This document shows, one piece after another, positions 1 to 5,152 of a DNA stretch of 6,772 bases. Below the pieces are notes generated by a model, which searched no databases, was not told where the DNA came from, and was given only the letters and a program-made list of their open reading frames with translations. The position numbers were made by a program, and so were the translations under genes. The stretch's first letter is position 1, and each line of letters begins with the position of its first letter. The stretch is taken from positions 1 through 6,772 of the forward strand of contig JBIQHP010000106.1 of assembly GCA_044508495.1 (NCBI GenBank), written 5' to 3'. This DNA is from Terrimesophilobacter sp044508495. GTDB taxonomy: Bacteria > Actinomycetota > Actinomycetes > Actinomycetales > Microbacteriaceae.

Positions 1-690
1 ATCAACGACAGCATCCTCAAGGCCATCGGCGAGAACCGGCACGCGGTCGGCCAGTCGGTCGTCGAGAGCTTCATGCGCATCACGAACCTCATGGTTCCCG
101 GACGCCGGTTCGTCGTCGCCGGCTACGGGTGGTGCGGCCGCGGCGTCGCCCAGTACCTCCGCGCCCTCGGCGGCAAGGTCGCGGTGGCCGAGATCGACGA
201 GCTCACGGCGTTCGAGGCGGCCCTCGACGGCTACCGCGTCGACACGGTCGAGAGCCTGGCCGTCTGGGGCGAGGTCTTCATCACCGCCACCGGGCATCCG
301 GATGTGCTGGGCCCGGAGATCTTCCCCCTCCTGAGCGACGGGAGCGTGCTCGCCAACTGCGGGCACTTCCCCTGGGAGATCGACGTCGCGGCGCTCCGGG
401 CGCAGGCGAGCGGCTCTCGCGTGCTCGACGAGGCGATCGAGCGCATCGAGTTCGCCGACGGCCGCCACGTCATCCTGCTCGCCGAGGGACGGATGATGAA
501 CCTTGCCGGGCGCGAGCCCAAGGGCAACTCGCTCGAGTCGATGGACCTCGGCTTCCTGCTCCAGTCGCTCTCCCTCGAGCGCGTCGCGACGGCGGCCGGG
601 ACTCTTCAGCCAGGCGCCCAGCCGGTGCCGGACGACATCAACCGCGACATCGCGAGGCGGATGCTCGCCGCCATGGGGGCGGACCGGTGA
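1..690 (+). CDS. S-adenosylhomocysteine hydrolase family protein, archaeal/Thermotoga type (5' end missing)
   Basis: The reading frame is open from base 1, so the N-terminal part lies outside the window; 229 residues remain. SAHH enzymes are cytoplasmic NAD-dependent enzymes that reversibly split S-adenosylhomocysteine into adenosine and homocysteine. Visible family marks, numbered from the first residue here: IND at 1-3, ENR at 11-13 and GQS at 17-19, the NAD-binding glycine loop GYGWCGRG at 41-48, a conserved CGHF segment, and LLAEGRMMNL. The loop sequence and the C-terminus (VPDDIN...AAMGADR, with no KPDHYRY tail) match the archaeal/Thermotoga subtype, which includes S-inosylhomocysteine hydrolase. 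Oddities: the usual catalytic DN is EN (E11), and the GHP(S/V) adenine-recognition motif reads GNS. These changes may mean another substrate. The gene runs directly into the iclR gene, with adenosine deaminase after that. Family assignment is firm; substrate is uncertain. Confidence 0.85.
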   Translation: MNDSILKAIGENRHAVGQSVVESFMRITNLMVPGRRFVVAGYGWCGRGVAQYLRALGGKVAVAEIDELTAFEAALDGYRVDTVESLAVWGEVFITATGHPDVLGPEIFPLLSDGSVLANCGHFPWEIDVAALRAQASGSRVLDEAIERIEFADGRHVILLAEGRMMNLAGREPKGNSLESMDLGFLLQSLSLERVATAAGTLQPGAQPVPDDINRDIARRMLAAMGADR

Positions 691-698
691 CGGCCTCC

Positions 699-706
699 GG
701 AGGAGG
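699..706 (+). promoter_or_regulatory. Strong ribosome binding site of the IclR-family gene
   Basis: GGAGGAGG lies 4 bases before the GTG at 711; its GGAGG core is 7 bases away. If translation began instead at the GTGA overlap (687), this stretch would encode Gly-Gly using GGA codons, which are uncommon in this GC-rich DNA. That suggests the sequence is kept as a Shine-Dalgarno site, and it is why I prefer the start at 711. Confidence 0.6.
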
Positions 707-710
707 CGAG

Positions 711-1394
711 GTGCAGGCGCCCGCCGGCCCCGACTACGCGGTCCCGGCGCTCGACAAGGCGCTCGACATCCTGGAGCTCCTCGCCGAGCAGGGGGGCGGG
801 CTCGGTCAGGGCGAGATCGCCGCGGCCGTCGACAGGACCCCGAGCCAGATCTTCCGCGTCCTCCAGCGCCTCGAGCGGCGCGGTTGGATCGTGCGCGAGA
901 AGCCGTCCGGCCTCTACCTGCTCTCGACGAAGATGCTCGAGCTCGCCCACCGTCATCCGCCGCTGCGGGGCCTTGTGGCTCACGCCGAACCCGTCCTCCG
1001 CGAGCTCACCGCGGAAGTGCACCAGTCCTGCAATCTGAGCGTCCTCGACGCCGGACGGGTCCGGGTCATCGCTCAGGTCGAGAGCCCCGCGGCCTTCGGC
1101 TTCCGGGTGCGGGTCGGCGCCGAGTTCCCGCTCGACACCCCCGCAGGACGAGTGCTCACCTCCGGCGCCCCGCAAGGCTACCTCCGTGCCGACGACAGCC
1201 TGCAGCCCGGGATCGTCGACCTCGTCGCGCCGGTCGTCGATCGCGACGGGGCCACGGTCGCCGCGATCACCGTCCCGTACATCGCGACCTCCTACAGCGA
1301 TCTCGGCATCGACGCGGTCCTCTCCGCCGTGCGCGCGGCGGGCGAGGCGGTGAGTTCTCGCGTCCAGGGAGACGCCCCGGCTCCGCTCCGCTAG
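711..1394 (+). CDS. IclR-family transcriptional regulator, compact form
   Basis: This is a DNA-binding regulator of 227 residues. It has an N-terminal winged helix-turn-helix (about residues 9-70, from YAVPALDKALDILELL through the recognition segment TPSQIFRVLQRLERRGWI). A C-terminal IclR effector-binding domain follows (about 80-225, with the PAGRVLTSG and VDLVAPVVDRDG segments). IclR proteins bind promoter DNA as dimers or tetramers and respond to small metabolites. The GTG at 711 is chosen for its strong ribosome binding site. The alternative GTG at 687 forms a 4-base GTGA overlap with the preceding stop and adds 8 residues; translational coupling is possible in either case. The effector domain goes from TSGAPQ straight to GYL (about residues 150-157), where family members usually have roughly 25-30 more residues, so the ligand pocket is probably reduced. 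Position between the SAHH-like gene and add suggests it controls this cluster, sensing a nucleoside or related compound (inference). Confidence 0.88.
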   Translation: MQAPAGPDYAVPALDKALDILELLAEQGGGLGQGEIAAAVDRTPSQIFRVLQRLERRGWIVREKPSGLYLLSTKMLELAHRHPPLRGLVAHAEPVLRELTAEVHQSCNLSVLDAGRVRVIAQVESPAAFGFRVRVGAEFPLDTPAGRVLTSGAPQGYLRADDSLQPGIVDLVAPVVDRDGATVAAITVPYIATSYSDLGIDAVLSAVRAAGEAVSSRVQGDAPAPLR

Positions 1395-1397
1395 ATT
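1392..1397 (+). promoter_or_regulatory. -10 element of a leaderless promoter for add
   Basis: TAGATT fits the actinobacterial TAnnnT -10 pattern. It is followed by 6 bases and then the add ATG at 1404, so transcription would begin at or next to the start codon. No Shine-Dalgarno sequence precedes that ATG, as expected for a leaderless mRNA. The TAG is at the same time the stop codon of the iclR gene. No convincing -35 hexamer is visible about 17 bases upstream. Confidence 0.5.
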
Positions 1398-1403
1398 TGC
1401 GGG

Positions 1404-2543
1404 ATGACGACTGAGATCTTCGAGGAGGCGGCGGGACGGCAGTTCGTGCTCGGCGGCAGCGACGTGAGCATCAACTCGCTCCCCAAGATCTCGCTGCACG
1501 ACCATCTCGACGGCGGCCTTCGCCCGCAGACGATCGTCGAGCTGTCCGACGAGCTCGGCCTCGACCTGCCGGCCACGGATGCGGAGTCGCTCGGCGCCTG
1601 GTTCGCAGCCCAGTCCGACTCGGGGTCGCTCGTCGAGTACCTCAAGACCTTCGACGTGACGATCGCCGTCATGCAGACGACCGAGGGCCTCGCCCGCGTC
1701 GCCCGCGAGTTCGTGGAGGACCTGCACGCCGACGGGGTGATCTACGGCGAGGTCCGCTGGGCCCCCGAGCAGCATCTCGGTCGCGGACTCTCGCTCGACG
1801 AGGTCGTGGACGCCGTCCAGGGCGGAATCGAGGACGGCATCGAGGCCGTCGCGCAGGCGGGTGGCCGCATCCGGATCGGTCAGCTCGTGAGCGCCATGCG
1901 CCAGAACGACAACGGGCTCGAGATCGCCCAGCTCGCCGTCCGCCATCGCGAGAACGGAGTCGTCGGATTCGACATCGCCGGCCCGGAGGACGGGTTCCCG
2001 CCGAGCCGGATGCGCACGGCCTTCGACTACCTCGCCGAGCACTACCTGCCGACCACCGTGCACGCGGGGGAGGCAGCGGGTCTCGACAGCATCCGGAGCG
2101 CCCTCATCGACGGCCGTACCCTGCGCCTCGGCCACGGCGTCCGCCTCGCCGAGGACATCGAGGTCGGGCCCGCCGAAGGGGACAGCACCCTCGTGACCCT
2201 CGGGCCGCTCGCCGAATGGGTCAAGGACCGCGAGATCGCTCTCGAGCTCAGTCCGACCTCCAACCTCCAGACGGGCGCGATCGCGCAGTGGGGCAGCGCG
2301 CTCGCCGACCACCCCTTCGATCTGCTCTATCAGCTCGGGTTCCGGGTGACCGTCAACACCGACAATCGCCTCATGAGCAACACGACCCTGAGCAGGGAGC
2401 TCGCGGTCCTATCCGACGCGTTCGGCTACGACCTCGGCGACCTCGAAGTGTTCCAGCTCAACGCCGCAGCGGGCAGCTTCCTTCCCGTGGAGGATCGCGA
2501 GGAGCTCGCCGGACTCGTCGCCTCCGGCTTCGACCGCGCCTGA
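1404..2543 (+). CDS. add: Adenosine deaminase
   Basis: This cytoplasmic zinc hydrolase (379 residues) deaminates adenosine or deoxyadenosine to inosine or deoxyinosine in purine salvage. The amidohydrolase-fold motifs are complete: LHDHLDGGLRP with zinc ligands H32 and H34, HAGEA with zinc ligand H220 and catalytic E223, LGHGV with H244, SPTSNLQTG, and NTDNRLMS with zinc ligand D320. Family members with a canonical motif read NTDD; the DN seen here is usual in actinobacterial Add (the mycobacterial enzyme has NTDNRLMS), so it is not a defect. Length is slightly above the common 330-370. The ATG is 9 bases after the iclR stop, with no Shine-Dalgarno sequence but with a TAGATT -10 element at leaderless distance. 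The gene may therefore be expressed both by readthrough from the SAHH-iclR transcript and from its own promoter. In this cluster Add could remove adenosine made by the SAHH-like enzyme and pull that reaction toward hydrolysis. Confidence 0.96.
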   Translation: MTTEIFEEAAGRQFVLGGSDVSINSLPKISLHDHLDGGLRPQTIVELSDELGLDLPATDAESLGAWFAAQSDSGSLVEYLKTFDVTIAVMQTTEGLARVAREFVEDLHADGVIYGEVRWAPEQHLGRGLSLDEVVDAVQGGIEDGIEAVAQAGGRIRIGQLVSAMRQNDNGLEIAQLAVRHRENGVVGFDIAGPEDGFPPSRMRTAFDYLAEHYLPTTVHAGEAAGLDSIRSALIDGRTLRLGHGVRLAEDIEVGPAEGDSTLVTLGPLAEWVKDREIALELSPTSNLQTGAIAQWGSALADHPFDLLYQLGFRVTVNTDNRLMSNTTLSRELAVLSDAFGYDLGDLEVFQLNAAAGSFLPVEDREELAGLVASGFDRA

Positions 2544-2546
2544 GAG

Positions 2547-3173
2547 CTACGGAGTGGCGAGCCGCAGGTAGACCGGGTTTCCCCAGATCGGGTGGAGCTC
2601 GACGTAGCGGCCGCGTTGCGGCGAGTCGAGCAGCATCCCTCCGCCGGCGTAGATTCCGATGTGCTGGCCCGGCCACCAGAGCAGGTCACCGGGAACGGCG
2701 TCGGCAGGTGAGATCCTGACGCCGTACCGCGCCTGCGCGTCCGCCGTGCGGGGCAGGCTGATGCCGAAGCCGGCGAAGACGTACTGGGTGAATCCGTCAC
2801 AGCTGAAGCTCGTCGTCGGGCTGTTCCCCGAACCGTAGGGGACGACGCCGACGAACTGCATTCCATACGCGACGACCGCGGCACCGCTGTAGGTCTGAGC
2901 CGGCGGGTTGAGGGTCACGAAGCGGTTGACGGCGATCGAGGCGGAGACCGGCTTGGTGGCGCTGTAGCCGTCGCGGTCGACGGTGAGCTCGATCGACGGA
3001 GCGGCACTGAGGGTCTGGGTCACGACCTCTGCGGGCACCTGTGCCGCCGAGTCGGCTTCGGCACCGCCCTTGTCGAACGCGTAGGCCGGAAGGGCAAGGG
3101 TCGCCACGATCCCCCCGGAGACCGCGAGGGCCGCGAGCTTCGCGAACTGGTCACGGGCTTTCTTGGAACTCAA
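2547..3173 (-). CDS. Secreted NlpC/P60-family cell-wall hydrolase
   Basis: This is a predicted exported cysteine peptidase (208 residues) of the NlpC/P60 family, which cuts peptide stems of peptidoglycan. The TTG start is the only in-frame start that gives a normal signal peptide: lysine-rich n-region SSKKARDQFAK, hydrophobic core about residues 13-28, likely cleavage after AYA (residue 32). A linker of about 60 residues follows, and then the catalytic domain at about 97-208. The nucleophile is C125 in FSCDGFTQYVF (most relatives have DCSGL or DCSGF). The general base is H171 in QHIGIYAG. The third polar position is D183 in MLLDSP, where Spr-type enzymes have histidine; aspartate there is frequent in actinobacterial members. 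No SH3, LysM or coiled-coil anchoring domain is seen. The gene converges with add, with 3 bases between the stops. The ribosome binding site is modest (AAAGGG about 10 bases upstream). Function is confident; start is moderately sure. Confidence 0.88.
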   Translation of the reverse strand: MSSKKARDQFAKLAALAVSGGIVATLALPAYAFDKGGAEADSAAQVPAEVVTQTLSAAPSIELTVDRDGYSATKPVSASIAVNRFVTLNPPAQTYSGAAVVAYGMQFVGVVPYGSGNSPTTSFSCDGFTQYVFAGFGISLPRTADAQARYGVRISPADAVPGDLLWWPGQHIGIYAGGGMLLDSPQRGRYVELHPIWGNPVYLRLATP

Positions 3174-3244
3174 GTCGAACTGGCCCTTTCTCTTGCCGAT
3201 GGCACCGGGTTTCGATGCCCTCGCAGAGCAAACCCGGGTTCCAT
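3170..3244 (-). CDS. Possible 24-residue leader ORF overlapping the NlpC/P60 start
   Basis: An ATG at 3244 opens a 24-codon frame whose TGA (3172-3170) overlaps the TTG start of the NlpC/P60 gene as TTGA. This arrangement is typical of translational coupling. The peptide begins MEPGFALRGHRN and has no recognisable family. No clear Shine-Dalgarno sequence precedes it, and the candidate -10 TACCAT (3248-3243) overlaps its ATG. If that promoter is the real one, the mRNA would start after the ATG and the ORF would not be translated. This is speculative. Confidence 0.2.
   Translation of the reverse strand: MEPGFALRGHRNPVPSARERASST
3205..3237 (-). repeat. Stem-loop in the NlpC/P60 leader
   Basis: On the - strand CCGGGTTT (3237-3230) and AAACCCGG (3212-3205) can pair as a perfect 8-bp stem around a 17-base loop, 32 bases before the NlpC/P60 start. 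The upstream arm is also part of the 10-bp palindrome AACCCGGGTT (3231-3240), so two alternative pairings exist. It may affect mRNA stability or translation. I could not match it to a known riboswitch. Confidence 0.4.
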
Positions 3245-3248
3245 GGTA
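3243..3248 (-). promoter_or_regulatory. Candidate -10 element for the NlpC/P60 gene
   Basis: TACCAT fits TAnnnT, and the same hexamer serves as the candidate -10 of the antitoxin gene at the right edge. The -35 position 17 bases upstream holds only TTAGGC, a poor match. Transcription would begin near 3236 and give a leader of about 60 bases starting with the 8-bp stem-loop. Confidence 0.3.
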
Positions 3249-3255
3249 CTGCCTG

Positions 3256-3269
3256 AGGCGCGAGCGCCT
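3256..3269. repeat. Perfect 14-bp palindrome between the Rho_N gene and the NlpC/P60 gene
   Basis: AGGCGC and GCGCCT flank a 2-base centre. On the - strand it starts 17 bases after the stop of the Rho_N gene and ends 7 bases before a candidate -10 (TACCAT, 3248-3243). It could be an operator lying in the promoter spacer of the NlpC/P60 gene, or the stem of a terminator without a U-tract for the Rho_N gene. The sequence does not decide between them. Confidence 0.4.
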
Positions 3270-3286
3270 AATTCCGTTGCCCCTTT

Positions 3287-3556
3287 TCAGGAGTTTCTCA
3301 GGGCCGCGACGAGCTTCGACTTGGTCAGTCTCGAGTACCCGTGCAGGCCGATGTCCTTCGCCTTCCTCTTCAGCTCGGGCACCGTCCAATCGTCGTAGTC
3401 GCCGGACCTGCCGCCTCGGCGGCCGACTGCGGACCGGCCCTCCTTCGCCGCCGCGTTCGAGATCCGTGCGGCTTTCTGCTTCGAGTCGCCCTCTCTGCGG
3501 AGCTTCTCGTAGAGCTCCGGGTCCTTGAGATGCTGGTCCCTCTTCCCTGGTGGCAT
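3287..3556 (-). CDS. Small basic DUF7218/Rho_N-domain protein
   Basis: This is a cytoplasmic basic protein of 89 residues. Residues 1-45 (MPPGKRDQHLKDPELYEKLR...KAARISNAAAK) match the short DUF7218-type segment found in front of Rho_N domains in actinobacteria. After a glycine/arginine-rich link (45-52, GRRGGRSG), residues 55-87 form a Rho termination factor N-terminal/SAP-like helix-loop-helix (DDWTVPELKRKAKDIGL...LTKSKLVAALR). That fold commonly binds nucleic acid. A role in DNA or RNA binding is likely, but no specific function is known to me. The ATG is chosen because GGGAGG lies just upstream and homologues begin MPPGKRD; a GTG at 3592 would add 12 residues that do not look conserved. 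The gene has its own candidate promoter and lies between the TPM-like gene and the NlpC/P60 gene on the same strand. Confidence 0.85.
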   Translation of the reverse strand: MPPGKRDQHLKDPELYEKLRREGDSKQKAARISNAAAKEGRSAVGRRGGRSGDYDDWTVPELKRKAKDIGLHGYSRLTKSKLVAALRNS

Positions 3557-3574
3557 GTCCTCCCTCTTCTCTCG

Positions 3575-3603
3575 ATGACCGACGTGCTGCACCGTCCAGT
3601 CAA
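3575..3603 (-). promoter_or_regulatory. Candidate promoter of the Rho_N gene
   Basis: TTGACT (3603-3598) is one mismatch from the -35 consensus. A 17-base spacer leads to GGTCAT (3580-3575), a weak -10. Transcription would start near 3568 and leave a very short leader holding the GGGAGG ribosome binding site before the ATG at 3556. Confidence 0.35.
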
Positions 3604-3654
3604 GGCAGCCGCATGCATTCCGGCAAGGGGCAAGCGCTCAGGAAGGCGAGTCTC

Positions 3655-5079
3655 TCAGCGACTCATCAGGTCGTAGCGCGCCAGAGCGTCGGCGTCCCGC
3701 GAGTACGTGGCCGAGCTTCTCGCGAGATCGAGGGCGGCGACCGGGTCGGACTCCGCCTCGGCGATCGTGAGAAGCCGCTCGGCCTCCGCGAGACGGGTCC
3801 TCGCCTCGGCCCCCACGCCGCCGCGGCGGGTCGTGATGAAGCCGCGAGTGGCGGCGAGCTGACTGCGCGCGCCGACGAGCGCGCCGACGAGCGCCGTCCG
3901 GGCGCCGTCGAGCCTCCGCTGCTGGTTGCGGGCTCCCGCCATGCTCGTGTCGAGCTCGGAGTTGGCGGAACGCAGGATCTCGAGCGTCGCGAGCGGGTCG
4001 GTCAGCAGCTTGTGCGTCGCGAGCGCGTGCTCGACGGTCTGGATGGCGTGGCCGACGAGGGCGCCCGCGTCGGCATCCGGTGGAGCGTCGCGCAGGGCGC
4101 GGGCCTCGGCGAGGTTCTTCCGCGTCGACTCGCGCAGGACGGTCACGGCGTCGGCCGCCTTGCCGAGCTCGTCGCGCAGCGTGTCGATGGCGTCGAGGAA
4201 CTGGCCGGCCCGGTGAGCGTGGTCGCCGGCCTCGCGGATGAGGTCGGTCGCCGACGGCGCGCCCGCTGGGGTNNNNNNNNNNNNNNNNNNNNNNNNNNNN
4301 NNNNNNNNNNNNNNNNNNNNNNNNNNNNNNNNNNNNNNNNNNNNNNNNNNNNNNNNNNNNNNNNNNNNNNNNGCGTCGGCCTTCGAATCCGGCGTCGCTT
4401 CCGGCAGGGCCGGCCTCGAGGCGCCGGCCTCGAGGAGCGTCTGGGCGCGGTCGGCGGCGGCGATCGCCTGCTCGCGCTCCTGTCCGGCGCGGTCGAGGTT
4501 GTCGGCGACCGTGGCGATCGCACTGTCGACGTAGTCCGTCCTAAGCCGGGCGAGTGTCGCCGCGGAACCGGTCATCCTCTCGTCCACCGCGCCGATGGCC
4601 CGCCGGACCCCGGCCAGGTTCTCGGGAGCGTTCTTCTCGAGGTCGCGGAGCCCGGCGAACTCCCGCTCCTTCTCGGCGATGGCGGATTGCGCGGCCTCGC
4701 ACAGGTGGATGATCCTCGCGCTCCAGTCGCGACGCTGGGTGTCCGTGTCGGGGAATGCGTCGTCGAGCTTCTGCTGGAGCCCGAAGGCTTCGCGGAGCTG
4801 GCCTCTCGCCGTGGCGAGGACTCGCTCGAACTCCTTCGACTTGGTGGCGCCGAACTGGGCGACGGCGAAGCCGAGCTCGTCCTCGGCGCTCGTGACGGCA
4901 TCGTCGGCGCGCACGAGCAGGATGTTGGCCCGCTGCTGGAGCGAGCCGAGCGCATCCGGAGCGCGACCCGCTGTCTTGCGCCGGGCGATCGTCCAGAACC
5001 CGATCCCGACCACGAGGACGAAGATCACGACGACGGTGATGCCGACGGTCCATGCGGCGCTCAGCAGTTGGCCACCCAT
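3655..5079 (-). CDS. Membrane-anchored coiled-coil protein resembling the C-terminal region of TPM-domain proteins
   Basis: This protein has 474 codons as assembled, of which about 34 (near residues 236-269) fall in a run of Ns. It starts MGGQLLSAAW, has one hydrophobic membrane helix at about 9-32 (VGITVVVIFVLVVGIGFWTI) followed by arginine and lysine, and then long alanine/glutamate-rich helices to the end. It has no signal peptidase site, so it is probably an N-terminally anchored protein with the helical body in the cytoplasm. Segments such as DELGFAVAQFG, QQKLDDAFPDTD and the C-terminal SATYSRDADALARYD resemble the helical part that follows the TPM (TLP18.3/Psb32/MOLO-1) domain in actinobacterial proteins. 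The TPM domain itself is absent, and the region upstream belongs to another gene. Function is unknown; a scaffold or envelope role is only a guess. The reading frame is preserved across the gap. A leaderless -10 supports the ATG. Confidence 0.8.
   Translation of the reverse strand: MGGQLLSAAWTVGITVVVIFVLVVGIGFWTIARRKTAGRAPDALGSLQQRANILLVRADDAVTSAEDELGFAVAQFGATKSKEFERVLATARGQLREAFGLQQKLDDAFPDTDTQRRDWSARIIHLCEAAQSAIAEKEREFAGLRDLEKNAPENLAGVRRAIGAVDERMTGSAATLARLRTDYVDSAIATVADNLDRAGQEREQAIAAADRAQTLLEAGASRPALPEATPDSKADXXXXXXXXXXXXXXXXXXXXXXXXXXXXXXXXXXTPAGAPSATDLIREAGDHAHRAGQFLDAIDTLRDELGKAADAVTVLRESTRKNLAEARALRDAPPDADAGALVGHAIQTVEHALATHKLLTDPLATLEILRSANSELDTSMAGARNQQRRLDGARTALVGALVGARSQLAATRGFITTRRGGVGAEARTRLAEAERLLTIAEAESDPVAALDLARSSATYSRDADALARYDLMSR
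4273..4372. other. Assembly gap (100 Ns)
   Basis: Exactly 100 Ns interrupt the TPM-like gene. Such a round length is the usual placeholder for a gap of unknown size, so the missing part of the protein may be longer or shorter than 33-34 residues. Both sides continue in one frame on the - strand. The flank at 4409-4435 carries a GC-rich tandem repeat. Confidence 0.98.
4409..4435. repeat. Tandem 13-bp direct repeat beside the assembly gap
   Basis: GCCGGCCTCGAGG occurs at 4409-4421 and again at 4423-4435, a period of 14. It contains self-complementary cores (GGCC, CTCGAG), so the two copies can fold on themselves. The period is not a multiple of three, so the copies encode different residues in the alanine/proline-rich linker of the TPM-like gene. 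Position about 37 bases from the gap suggests that hard-to-read GC-rich sequence caused the break. Confidence 0.6.
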
Positions 5080-5086
5080 GCGGGCT

Positions 5087-5092
5087 AGTTTA
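5087..5092 (-). promoter_or_regulatory. -10 element of a leaderless promoter for the TPM-like gene
   Basis: TAAACT on the - strand is followed by 7 bases and the ATG at 5079, the spacing expected when transcription starts at or next to the start codon. No Shine-Dalgarno sequence is present. A -35-like TCGACA (5120-5115) is 22 bases away, which is too far for a normal spacer, so only the -10 is convincing. Confidence 0.5.
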
Positions 5093-5152
5093 TGGGCGTA
5101 CGGGCTCGCGTGGGTGTCGAGTCCGGAGCGAGGCAGAGCTCTCCCCAGAACC

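Noticed and set aside
687..710. GTG at 687 (GTGA overlap with the SAHH stop) as the iclR start
   Set aside because: It is possible, but it has no good ribosome binding site, while GGAGGAGG sits ideally for GTG 711. It is kept as the alternative.
606..2312. A 568-codon open frame on the - strand across SAHH, iclR and add
   Set aside because: It is antisense to three recognisable genes and its translation is Arg/Glu/Gly/Val-rich with no domain. Long antisense frames are expected in DNA with GC-rich third positions.
2358..2366. DN in place of the DD motif of Add read as an inactivating change
   Set aside because: NTDNRLMS is normal for actinobacterial Add, and the zinc-binding aspartate D320 is kept.
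3174..3286. ydaO/yuaA (c-di-AMP) riboswitch upstream of the NlpC/P60 gene
   Set aside because: The gene type and GGAACCC segment prompted a check, but the conserved 3' block with the CAGCUAACC-like core is not present.
5080..5152. Terminator between the DUF222/HNH gene and the TPM-like gene
   Set aside because: Only short weak complementarities are visible (AGAGCTCT, CTCG/CGAG), with no stable stem and no T-tract.
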